Below, piece by piece: positions 1 to 6,072 of a DNA stretch of 11,694 bases (its first letter is position 1; each line of letters opens with the position of its first letter). The translations under genes and the position numbers were made by a program. The stretch is from Actinomycetota bacterium (GTDB taxonomy: Bacteria; Zhuqueibacterota; Zhuqueibacteria; Residuimicrobiales; Krinioviventaceae): NCBI GenBank assembly GCA_011682565.1, contig JAACEJ010000041.1, positions 1 through 11,694 of the forward strand. Direction: 5' to 3'. Under the pieces are notes generated by a model, which saw only the letters and a list, made by a program, of their open reading frames with translations, did no database searches and was not told the origin of the DNA.

Positions 1-1
1 T

Positions 2-49
2 TTTGAATTATTGAAGAATGCTTTTAATGATGCCGGGATTCATTTATAG
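2..49 (+). CDS. C-terminal end of a truncated upstream gene, possibly MscS-type channel
   Basis: The frame beginning at base 2 is open from the window edge to a TAG at 47-49 and encodes FELLKNAFNDAGIHL. An amphipathic 'LKxAFxxAGI' ending is typical of the cytoplasmic tail of small-conductance mechanosensitive (MscS) channels, which often end 'KxAFDxAGIEIPFP'. Only 15 residues are visible, so the family call rests on that short similarity. It could be any other protein, or a chance open frame. Confidence 0.3.
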   Translation, partial: FELLKNAFNDAGIHL

Positions 50-225
50 ATTTAGAACCACGTTCAAGTTCAACGAATAGGGGATTCATGTGGCGCGCCC
101 CGAAAAGAGCAGGTGTAAGATAAATTAGGGCTTCTGCCCTCCTATGCAATCAAAAAGATAAAAATATACAACATTGCAAATGCTACAAAACAAAATCAGG
201 CAAATCATTAAGAAAAGACAGAAAA
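50..225. other. intergenic region with a short hairpin
   Basis: No gene is supported here. A small hairpin (AGGGC, 127-131; loop TTCT; GCCCT, 136-140) lies upstream of the protease gene. It has no clear T-run on the + strand, so I do not call it a terminator. An 8-bp GC palindrome (GGCGCGCC, 92-99) stands out in AT-rich surroundings but has no evident role. Confidence 0.35.
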
Positions 226-960
226 ATGGAAAACGACATTGTAAAGCATTCTCTCTTGAAATCAATCTTACTACATCTTCTTCCGGGACTACTTGCTGGT
301 ATCTTTTATTTCGCAATCGTTCCTTTTGTAAAAGGACAAGGATTTCCATCGGTAATGGCTTTATCGTTAGCAGGTATATTTGTATTAATTCCTTTTGAAT
401 TGGGCTTTTTACTCTACCAAAAACGGCTGACAGGCAAAAAATTATTTAATGGTGTAATACAATACTGCCAGCGTATTCCAACCCGGCAATACTTTGTTTG
501 GGTGCCTGTTGTATTCCTTTTATCGGCTTTGCTATTCACTCTATTTGGCTTTACATCAAAGTTTATTATCACTCTTTTTAATTGGCTGCCGGCCGGGATG
601 TTTCTTGATATGGGACTGAGTAATGAATACTCGACAACGGTATTGATCGTTACTTATGGATTTCTGCTGATTTTTGTCGTCCTTATTTTGCCGACCGTAG
701 AAGAGTTCTATTTTAGGGGGTACCTTCTGCCTCGTATGCCTTCGAACCTAAAAGGATGGACTCCATTAATTCACAGTGCCCTGTTCTCATTATATCATAC
801 TTGGACACCATGGATGTTTGTTGTCAGAACATTAGGGGTATTGCCGCTTGTATATGTTGTTAAACGAAAGGAAAATATATATTTGGGAATAATTGCCCAT
901 TGTTTATTGAATTCTGTTGATTTTGTTGTTGGAGTTCATTTTATTCTCAATCGATTCTAG
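226..960 (+). CDS. CPBP family intramembrane glutamic endopeptidase (CAAX protease-like)
   Basis: This 244-residue polytopic membrane protein carries the three motifs of the CPBP/Abi family in order: EExxxR (E159-E160-F-Y-F-R164), FxxxH (F187 to H191) and HxxxN (H225 to N229). In characterised relatives such as Rce1 the Glu, His and Asn residues form the active site inside the membrane, which cleaves prenylated or other membrane-associated substrates. Bacterial members act in bacteriocin self-immunity, peptide maturation or regulated proteolysis. Hydrophobic segments lie at about residues 14-33, 40-60, 90-110, 140-157 and 205-240, so the catalytic residues would sit in membrane helices. The ATG at 226 has only a weak purine-rich ribosome site (AAGAAAAGACAG). 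The substrate cannot be told from the sequence, and the neighbours give no clue. The gene is clearly richer in A+T than the FAD enzyme downstream. Confidence 0.88.
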   Translation: MENDIVKHSLLKSILLHLLPGLLAGIFYFAIVPFVKGQGFPSVMALSLAGIFVLIPFELGFLLYQKRLTGKKLFNGVIQYCQRIPTRQYFVWVPVVFLLSALLFTLFGFTSKFIITLFNWLPAGMFLDMGLSNEYSTTVLIVTYGFLLIFVVLILPTVEEFYFRGYLLPRMPSNLKGWTPLIHSALFSLYHTWTPWMFVVRTLGVLPLVYVVKRKENIYLGIIAHCLLNSVDFVVGVHFILNRF

Positions 961-1101
961 ACGAAAGGTCTCTCAATAAAAACACATTAAGGCTTTAAGC
1001 CAGCATAGATTATTCTCCGTCTTCGTGTTGCACTAGATTCTTGAACTCGAGATGAATAATAATTCTGTGCACGTTTAAACTGACGAATAGAAAGAAACAG
1101 T
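961..1101. other. intergenic region, possible regulatory DNA
   Basis: This 141-bp gap separates the AT-rich protease gene from the GC-rich FAD oxidoreductase gene. It contains a small palindrome around GGCTTTAAGCC (991-1001) and an 8-bp palindrome GTTTAAAC (1073-1080). I see no convincing -35/-10 pair and no strong Shine-Dalgarno site before 1102. Confidence 0.3.
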
Positions 1102-2613
1102 ATGGAGGATAACTCAGTCATCATCATCGGGGCCGGATTCGCGGGGCTTTCGGCGGGAATCTATGCCCAGATAAATGGTTACCGCACGCAGATATTTGAG
1201 ATGCACAACTTGCCCGGTGGCTTGTGCACGGCCTGGAAACAAAAAGGCTACACCATCGACGGGTGTATCCACTGGCTGGTGGGCTCCTCTCCCCGGAGCG
1301 GAATGCACCGCTATTGGGAGGAAGTCGGCATTGCCAGGGGACGCGAGTTCATCGATATGGATGAATATATGCGTTACGAGGGTGCCGATGGGCGTACCCT
1401 CATCCTCTATACGAACGTGGACAGGCTGGAAAAGCATCTTTTGGAGTTTTCGCCGCAGGACGCCGTGCCCATCCGGGATTTCATCCAAGGTATCCGGATG
1501 TGCCTCGATTTTGACCAGCCCTCCGAATCAGACCCGCAGCTCAAACGGCTGCGAAAAGGTCTTAAGCTTGGGCTGATTCTGGCGACCAAAGGGAGAGAAA
1601 TGCGGAAGCGGATGAAGATCTCAACCGCGGAATTTGTCATGCGCTTCAAAGACCCTGTGCTCCGCGAAGCGCTGCTGAAAATGTGGTTTCCGGAATTTTC
1701 GATGTTCTTTATGCTCTTCACCTTTGCCTACCTGCATAACAGGAATGCGGGTTACCCCATCGGCGGTTCCCTGCCCATGTCGCTGGCGCTTGCCAAACGC
1801 TACACCGGTCTGGGGGGAGTCATCCATTACGATAAGCGGGTAGAGAAAATCCTGGCGGAAAAGGATAAAGCCGTGGGCGTCCGGCTGGCGGATGGGACTG
1901 AGCACCGCTCCGGGCAGGTGATTTCCGCGGCGGATGGGTATACCACCCTCTTTAAAATGCTGGAAGGCAAATACGCGGATGAAAAGACACGTGAGCCTTA
2001 CGAGAAATGGCCCGTCTTCCCGCCGCTGTTGTACGTGGGACTGGGGGTAAACCGCTCTTTTGCCGATGAGCCCAAAACGGTCTCCGGCATAAGTTTCCCC
2101 TTGCGCCGGCCGACGGAAATCGGGTATGCGGTGCGGGACAGACTGCCGATCCGCATTTTTAACCAGGATCCCACATTGGCGCCGGCAGGCAAGACCAGCC
2201 TGGTGGTGATGATGCCCAGCAGTTACGAGTATTGGAAAGAGCTGGCACAGGACCGGACGGCCTACAAGGAGAAGAAAGACCGGATCGCGCGCACCGTGGT
2301 GGAACTGCTGGACCAGCGCTTCCCCGGTATCTCCCAGCAGGTGGAGATGGTGGATGTGGCAACGCCGTTGACTTTTGAGCGTTACACGGGCAACTGGAAA
2401 GGCAGTTTCGAAGGCTGGCTGCTCACACCGCAGAACGCGTTCACCATGATGCACCGCATGCGCCAGACCCTGCCCGGCCTGCAGAACTTCTCTATGTGCG
2501 GGCAGTGGGTCGAGCCGGGCGGCGGCCTTCCGACCAGTGTTATGTCCGGCCGCAGGCTTGTGAAAGCGCTGTGCAAACAGGACGGGAAAAAATTCCGGAC
2601 GACAGTGGCATAG
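1102..2613 (+). CDS. Phytoene desaturase/retinol saturase-like FAD-dependent oxidoreductase
   Basis: This 503-residue flavoprotein has an N-terminal Rossmann dinucleotide-binding motif (G10-A-G-F-A-G15) ending at acidic E33 of strand 2, directly followed by the LPGG loop at 37-40 that contacts FAD in the amine oxidase/CrtI superfamily. The C-terminal FAD signature (C466-G-Q-W-V-E-P-G-G-G-L-P) is intact, as is the following helix with SGRRLVKAL. The length fits carotenoid desaturases, carotene isomerases and retinol saturases (about 490-550). Known relatives desaturate, saturate or isomerise polyene lipids. No phytoene synthase or other carotenoid gene is nearby, so a carotenoid role is not supported by context and the substrate is unknown. 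The gene is visibly GC-rich compared with both neighbours, consistent with separate acquisition. The ATG at 1102 gives a complete Rossmann fold, though its ribosome site is weak. Confidence 0.85.
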   Translation: MEDNSVIIIGAGFAGLSAGIYAQINGYRTQIFEMHNLPGGLCTAWKQKGYTIDGCIHWLVGSSPRSGMHRYWEEVGIARGREFIDMDEYMRYEGADGRTLILYTNVDRLEKHLLEFSPQDAVPIRDFIQGIRMCLDFDQPSESDPQLKRLRKGLKLGLILATKGREMRKRMKISTAEFVMRFKDPVLREALLKMWFPEFSMFFMLFTFAYLHNRNAGYPIGGSLPMSLALAKRYTGLGGVIHYDKRVEKILAEKDKAVGVRLADGTEHRSGQVISAADGYTTLFKMLEGKYADEKTREPYEKWPVFPPLLYVGLGVNRSFADEPKTVSGISFPLRRPTEIGYAVRDRLPIRIFNQDPTLAPAGKTSLVVMMPSSYEYWKELAQDRTAYKEKKDRIARTVVELLDQRFPGISQQVEMVDVATPLTFERYTGNWKGSFEGWLLTPQNAFTMMHRMRQTLPGLQNFSMCGQWVEPGGGLPTSVMSGRRLVKALCKQDGKKFRTTVA

Positions 2614-2695
2614 GTCAATGGGTTTTGACGTTCACAGTCGGCAATATATTGAACGAGACAGCAATTAATTTAAGTTTTTGAAAGGAGAAAGAAGA

Positions 2696-3160
2696 ATGAT
2701 CTTCCTTATTTACTACGTGATAGGTTGGATAGTCGGGCTGGTTGCGATGTTCGTAACAGGCTCCACGAAAGATGTTTCGAGCGCTGCGTACATACTTCTG
2801 CTGTACCAACTCACCGTTACAGTCGGGTTAACGGGAATCCTGGGTGCGTACGGACACTTGTTCATGGGGGAGCGGGTCGCGCGCAGCATTGGATGGCATG
2901 AGGGAACTCTGTTTCAGGTCGAACTGGGATACTGCTGTTTGGGTATGGGTCTGCTCGGCGTCATGAGCTTCTGGTATAGAGATAGCTTTTGGCTTGCTAC
3001 GATTGTCTTTACAACCGTTTTTCTAATTGGTGCCGCAATGGTTCACATCAAAGAAATGGTTCAAAAAAAGAATTTCAATCCGGGGAATGCAATAACGACG
3101 ATACCGGATTTTCTGATTCCGATTACGCTTTTCGTGCTGTGGTTCCTGGCAAAAAAATAA
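2696..3160 (+). CDS. Small multispanning membrane protein (DUF6790-like)
   Basis: This 154-residue protein has about five hydrophobic stretches (residues 1-20, 30-50, 70-90, 96-117 and 132-152). They are joined by a short polar loop containing 'FQVELGYCCLGMGLLG' and a basic segment near residues 120-128. An in-frame TTG at 2678 would add six residues, but a strong ribosome site (AAAGGAGAAA, 2681-2690) sits just before the ATG at 2696, so I take 2696 as the start. The pattern FQxExG...GxLG recalls a family of small uncharacterised bacterial membrane proteins (DUF6790); that name is from memory of the motif. The function is unknown. It lies 82 nt after the FAD enzyme and may be co-transcribed with it. 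Confidence 0.75.
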   Translation: MIFLIYYVIGWIVGLVAMFVTGSTKDVSSAAYILLLYQLTVTVGLTGILGAYGHLFMGERVARSIGWHEGTLFQVELGYCCLGMGLLGVMSFWYRDSFWLATIVFTTVFLIGAAMVHIKEMVQKKNFNPGNAITTIPDFLIPITLFVLWFLAKK

Positions 3161-3183
3161 GGCAGTCGATTCATGAGTGATTC

Positions 3184-3330
3184 GTAAAAAGTCGAAAAGC
3201 ATGTCATCGCGAGGAGCGAAGTGTGAGTTTACCCCGAATCATCGGGGAAGCGATCCTTAGAAAACTACACCTTATGCCCGATATCCAGATTGCTTCGCTT
3301 CGCTCGCAATGACATTTTCGGGCTTTTTAC
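3184..3330. repeat. Inverted-repeat intergenic element (MITE/REP-like)
   Basis: A left arm at 3184-3221 (starting GTAAAAAGTC and ending CGAGGAGCGAAG) is the imperfect reverse complement of a right arm at 3293-3330 (starting CTTCGCTTCGC and ending GGGCTTTTTAC). Between them lies a second perfect 6-bp inverted repeat, CCCCGA (3232-3237) and TCGGGG (3242-3247). The core 'CATTGCGAGCGAAGCGAAGCAATC' type of sequence is a familiar dispersed repeat in many uncultured bacterial genomes. It has no coding capacity, so it would have to be moved in trans. The G-rich stem followed by CTTTTT at the right end could also end transcription of the membrane-protein gene upstream. Confidence 0.8.
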
Positions 3331-3414
3331 AAGGTTCTCATTCATGGATAACATTCTGAAAATAAATAACTAAAGTATTCAAATATTGTGCTTAAAAAAT
3401 AAGGAGTTCTCAAT

Positions 3415-3615
3415 ATGACAGAAAATCGAAAAAATGATCTGTCTTCCCAATGTTCAAATAAACGTGTGGGCTCGAGTATGGCATTAGGTGCGGGCGTGGG
3501 AGTTGCGATTGGAGCTGGAGTCGGAGTCGCAATAGGAAACATTGCATTTGGAACTGGTGTGGGGGTTGCTCTTGGGGCAGGGATCGGTATGTTGATCGCT
3601 ATGATCAAACAATAG
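3415..3615 (+). CDS. Glycine-zipper small membrane peptide with 8-residue repeats
   Basis: A 66-residue peptide has a clear ribosome site (AAGGAG, 3401-3406) eight bases before the ATG. Residues 1-20 are polar and include one Cys. Residues 25-61 are a hydrophobic glycine zipper of four 8-residue units (GAGVGVAI, GAGVGVAI, GTGVGVAL, GAGIGMLI) with a five-residue insert after the second unit. GxxxG-type spacing favours tight helix packing and membrane insertion. Such small glycine-zipper proteins are found among envelope proteins, toxin components and bacteriocin-like peptides. No processing protease, immunity gene or transporter lies next to it, although a CPBP protease is encoded about 2.5 kb upstream. 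The function is unknown. Confidence 0.65.
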   Translation: MTENRKNDLSSQCSNKRVGSSMALGAGVGVAIGAGVGVAIGNIAFGTGVGVALGAGIGMLIAMIKQ

Positions 3616-3634
3616 GATTTGTGTTTAGGGAATA

Positions 3635-3935
3635 ATGGATGAAACAGCGGCTTTGAGAATTGCAGCGCAATCTTGGGTTCGACTTGCTGGAAGTTGATGT
3701 TACCTTCCGTCCAGATATAATCAAGTCCAAGGGTATCCGTAGTGTTCCCGTTGTTGAATTTAATAAGAAATTATTAACTGGACATTCAACATCTGCACAA
3801 CTTGCAAAACTTTTAACCGCTAATGTACCACAACACATCGCCGAGCAGCAGCTTGAGTTTTTGCAGAATCTGTTTCTGCCGGCTGCTCATGTGATTGGGA
3901 TGTTCGGCCTGAAAGGAGCGGAAGGATTTTTGTAA
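3635..3935 (+). pseudogene. Frameshifted glutaredoxin/thioredoxin-like remnant
   Basis: The frame ending at 3935 encodes a segment with the second half of a thioredoxin-like fold: a strand 'DLLEVDVT', a helix 'RPDIIKSKGI', the cis-proline loop 'SVPVVEF' and a C-terminal helix 'TSAQLAKLL'. Its only initiator is a TTG at 3660 with no ribosome site. A stop sits in frame at 3654-3656. In the other frame an ATG at 3635 preceded by AGGGA encodes MDETAALRIAAQ, which would join the fold naturally across a frameshift near 3670. The first strand and the CxxC active site are absent in both readings. I therefore call it a decayed, N-terminally truncated gene. A short expressed protein from the TTG cannot be excluded. 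Confidence 0.5.
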
Positions 3936-3988
3936 TTTTTTGAGTTGCTTATATCTGAGATATTATATAAAAAGTCAACAAAAATAAC

Positions 3989-4017
3989 TTGCACTTTTGA
4001 CATTCCTTTTGTATAAT
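3989..4017 (+). promoter_or_regulatory. Consensus-like sigma70 promoter
   Basis: TTGCAC (3989-3994) and TATAAT (4012-4017) are separated by exactly 17 bases (3995-4011). The -10 box is perfect and the -35 box matches four of six positions. A start near 4024 would transcribe the nested palindrome that follows. In AT-rich DNA such pairs arise by chance, so the call is moderate. Confidence 0.5.
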
Positions 4018-4068
4018 TATCAAGAAAGGGCATTAATTATTAAAAGGGCACATAAAACATCAGATTTT

Positions 4069-4120
4069 AAAAAGGCACATAAAATTTCACATCGGTGAAG
4101 TTGTGTGTCTTTTTGTGTTT
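4069..4120 (+). terminator. Long hairpin followed by T-rich tract
   Basis: The arm AAAAAGGCACATAAAATTTCAC (4069-4090) pairs imperfectly with a right arm ending GTGTGTCTTTTT (about 4095-4113). The top is a perfect TTCAC/GTGAA stem closed by the loop ATCG (4091-4094). The 3' arm runs into CTTTTTGTGTTTTT, resembling an intrinsic terminator for a short transcript from the promoter at 3989-4017. A weaker outer pairing (AGAAAGGGCA, 4023-4032, with TGCACCTTTCT, 4122-4132) encloses the whole structure. Confidence 0.4.
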
Positions 4121-4178
4121 TTGCACCTTTCTATGATTCGCCATTTAAATCGTGAGTAAAATTCACGATATTATTCGT

Positions 4179-4319
4179 TTAAAAATCCAGCGGATTTTTG
4201 ACACCCATGCCGCCGCGGTTTAGTATGTGCGTGTAAATCACATTTGTTTGAATATCTTTATGTCTAAGTAGCTCTTGCACTGTTCTAATGTCATAGCCAG
4301 CATACAGAAGATGGGTAAC
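4179..4319 (-). pseudogene. intI: C-terminal remnant of an integron-type tyrosine recombinase (IntI-like)
   Basis: Read on the minus strand from 4319 to the TAA at 4179-4181, 46 codons match the C-terminus of integron integrases. They carry VTHLLYAGYDIRTVQELL, then RHKDIQTNVIYTHILNRGG, and end GVKNPLDF. Box II 'THLL..GYDIRTVQELLGH' and the tyrosine nucleophile in 'YTHxLNRGG' are recognisable, with Arg replacing the usual Gly before the His in 'LLGH'. Just upstream the conserved 'LRHSFATHLL' decays to 'MLCFVTHLL', so the RH part of the Arg-His signature is lost, and nothing upstream resembles the rest of the protein. The fragment is dead. The tail 'NRGGxGVxSPLD' is characteristic of IntI rather than of XerC/D. 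No attC or attI site was recognised near it. Confidence 0.8.
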
Positions 4320-4490
4320 AAAACATAACATGGAACGAGAATTCACCCAAAGATCCACCCTGTTTTACTTTTCCGAGTCTACCGCATAAGGTACCAGTTT
4401 TAAGTAGCTTAAACAATTGCTCGACAACATTCCCCTAAAACTAAAATGGGACTTTTTCTGGAATATTCACAGTTTAGGAGGTAATAAAAT
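4320..4490. other. Intergenic region of unclear origin upstream of the Rid-like gene
   Basis: About 170 bp follow the breakpoint of the recombinase remnant. On the minus strand a frame stays open for 47 codons (about 4431-4288), which is too short to support a gene. Close to the downstream gene lies a strong ribosome site, AGGAGGT (about 4476-4482), before the ATG at 4491. I see no convincing promoter, although one must lie here or further upstream to drive the five-gene unit. Confidence 0.4.
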
Positions 4491-5084
4491 ATGATTCAGG
4501 ATACACGCGGGATAAAAGAACAACTCTTCGATACAACCCAGCTTTCAAAAAGTGAGCGTGAGGAATTAATACAACTGGGCATGCTTGCACAGAATGGACA
4601 AATACAGCCCCCACCGGTACATCCCCCTGAGCGACCGCCAATCCCAAAACGAGCTGTCAAGGCACCTAAAGTGCTCAATGAGGCTTCTGAATATTTGCCC
4701 AGGCCTTCTTCATTCTCACGAGCTTTATGCCTCGACCTAAATGGTTATAGAATTTTATTGATTTCCGGCACCGCAAGTGTAGATGAAAACGGTCGGACTG
4801 TCTACGTGGGAGATTTTCGATCTCAGTGCTGGAGAACATACCGTAATATTACTTCGCTTCTCACTTCTGAAGGGATGACTTGGCACGATATCGTTCGAAC
4901 CTCTTGTTATTTGAGAGATATTGAACGGGATTATAAAGATTTTAACGAGATACGTACTGCATTTTTTAATTGGTTGAAACTCGATCCTCTGCCAGCCAGC
5001 ACCGGCATACAAGCACGCATTTGCCGCGAGGATTTGTTGGTGGAAATCGAGGCGATTGCTATTTGTCCGTCAAATTCGAGGTGA
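4491..5084 (+). CDS. Rid-family (YjgF/UK114) protein with Pro-rich N-terminal extension, chorismatase-like
   Basis: This 197-residue protein has a Rid-type trimeric fold domain at about residues 68-195, preceded by an extension whose residues 36-52 are proline-rich (PPPVHPPERPPIPKR). The domain shows 'SGTASVDENG', 'ITSLLTSEGMTWHDIVRTSCYLRD' and the closing 'LLVEIEAIAI'. Aligned from the C-terminus, the position of the catalytic Arg105 of enteric RidA (PARSCVEVARLP) is occupied by Ser170 in 'PASTGIQARICRED', while the Glu120 equivalent (E185) is kept. It is therefore unlikely to be an ordinary 2-aminoacrylate deaminase. 'SGTAS', 'GD.R.Q' and 'CREDLLVEIEA' resemble the C-terminal domain of chorismatases (FkbO/Hyg5 type), but the protein is much shorter than those enzymes (about 340 residues). 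It sits 61 nt before a DAHP synthase gene, which makes a chorismate-derived substrate plausible. The Shine-Dalgarno site is AGGAGGT. Confidence 0.8.
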   Translation: MIQDTRGIKEQLFDTTQLSKSEREELIQLGMLAQNGQIQPPPVHPPERPPIPKRAVKAPKVLNEASEYLPRPSSFSRALCLDLNGYRILLISGTASVDENGRTVYVGDFRSQCWRTYRNITSLLTSEGMTWHDIVRTSCYLRDIERDYKDFNEIRTAFFNWLKLDPLPASTGIQARICREDLLVEIEAIAICPSNSR

Positions 5085-5145
5085 TTTTTCTAATTAACAG
5101 CCTCAGTGCTTATGAGTTCAATAAAAGCTAGCGAAGGACAAACCG

Positions 5146-6045
5146 ATGGAGAGAGGAAAAAACAGTCAGCAAGTGATTTCAGGCCCTCCCCCGGTCAAAT
5201 TAGTCAACCGAGAGACAAAGCCTGAAGGAACGATTGTGAATGTTCAGGGGATTCAAATCGGTAGTTCAGAGGTGGTGGTTATGGCAGGACCCTGTGCGGT
5301 TGAAAATCGAGAGCAACTATTGGCAATTGCCCGGGCCGTGCAGGCTAGTGGGGGTAAAATATTACGCGGAGGTGCTTTCAAACCCCGAACCTCCCCATAC
5401 AGTTTCACGGGGTTAAAAGAGGAAGGATTGAAATTACTTGCCACGGTTCGGCAAGAGACAGGGCTACCGGTCGTTACAGAGGTCATGGACACTCGCCAGG
5501 TCGAAATGGTATGCCGGTATGCGGACATTCTACAGGTCGGCTCCCGCAACATGCAGAACTTCGCCCTCCTGGAGGAAGTGGGTCAATGTAACATACCGGT
5601 ATTGCTCAAACGTGGCATGTCTGCAACTATTAAAGAGTTTCTGTTTGCTGCCGAGTATATTCTCAAACATGGCAACCAGCAAGTCATCCTCTGCGAACGG
5701 GGCATCCGCACTTTCGAGACTTCTACTCGCTACACCCTGGATTTAAACGCTGTACCTATGTTAAAGAAACTCAGCCACCTCCCCGTTATAGTGGATCCCA
5801 GCCATGGGACGGGCCACTGGTGGATGGTTCCATGGCTGGCAAAGGCGGCCGTTGCAGTCGGGGCGGATGGACTGCTGGTGGAGGTTCACTATAAACCTGA
5901 AGAGGCGTTAAGTGATGGACCTCAATGCCTGCGCCCTGATAAATTTGACTCGATGATGCAAGAAATTAATAAAGTTGCCCGAGCAGTAGGAAGAAAGATA
6001 TCAATTCCAAAACCTATCCATGAACTGAGCAATTCAACAGTATAA
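5146..6045 (+). CDS. aroF: 3-deoxy-7-phosphoheptulonate (DAHP) synthase, class I beta type
   Basis: This 299-residue enzyme condenses phosphoenolpyruvate and erythrose 4-phosphate to DAHP, the first step of the shikimate pathway, in the cytoplasm. It has the TIM-barrel signatures: AGPCAVE with metal-binding Cys50, KPRTSPYSF (K79-R81-T82) for substrate phosphate binding, LKRG (K155-R156), and DPSHGTG with metal ligand His220. The N-terminus is only about 47 residues before the barrel and starts 'PPPVKLVNRETKPEGTIV'. It lacks the full ferredoxin-like domain of the Thermotoga-type enzyme (338 residues), so Phe/Tyr feedback control through such a domain is not expected. The ATG at 5146 follows GAAGGA. 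It lies between the Rid-like gene and the HzsA-like gene (27 nt before its assigned start), so its product may feed a dedicated chorismate-derived compound. Housekeeping aromatic biosynthesis is the alternative. Confidence 0.92.
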   Translation: MERGKNSQQVISGPPPVKLVNRETKPEGTIVNVQGIQIGSSEVVVMAGPCAVENREQLLAIARAVQASGGKILRGGAFKPRTSPYSFTGLKEEGLKLLATVRQETGLPVVTEVMDTRQVEMVCRYADILQVGSRNMQNFALLEEVGQCNIPVLLKRGMSATIKEFLFAAEYILKHGNQQVILCERGIRTFETSTRYTLDLNAVPMLKKLSHLPVIVDPSHGTGHWWMVPWLAKAAVAVGADGLLVEVHYKPEEALSDGPQCLRPDKFDSMMQEINKVARAVGRKISIPKPIHELSNSTV

Positions 6046-6072
6046 AATTCAAATTCAACAAAGAGGTGCAAA

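Larger units (their letters stand above)
3936..4178. other. AT-rich non-coding region with repeats and palindromes
   Basis: There is no open frame of note here. The stretch holds a promoter-like pair, a nested palindrome, and two near-identical 17-bp direct repeats (4041-4057 and 4068-4084, 16 of 17 matching, core GGCACATAAAA). A separate 7-bp inverted repeat (ATCGTGA at 4149-4155 with TCACGAT at 4163-4169) lies just past the stop of the minus-strand recombinase remnant and could once have ended its transcript. Confidence 0.5.

Noticed and set aside
1621..2454. Long minus-strand open frame (277 codons) inside the FAD oxidoreductase gene
   Set aside because: It is antisense to a gene with clear FAD motifs. 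The translation is rich in His, Arg and Gln, with no recognisable domain, as expected for the shadow of a GC-rich gene.
2678..2695. TTG start six codons upstream for the small membrane protein
   Set aside because: The AAAGGAGAAA ribosome site lies inside this stretch and is correctly spaced for the ATG at 2696.
4288..4431. Minus-strand frame open for 47 codons beside the integrase remnant
   Set aside because: It looks protein-like in places but is short, has no start codon with a ribosome site, and I cannot name a family. It may be another transposable-element remnant.
3936..4490. attC recombination sites or a CRISPR array near the integrase remnant
   Set aside because: I found no paired RYYYAAC/GTTRRRY boxes. 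The two 17-bp direct repeats lack a regular repeat-spacer pattern of sufficient length or number for a CRISPR.
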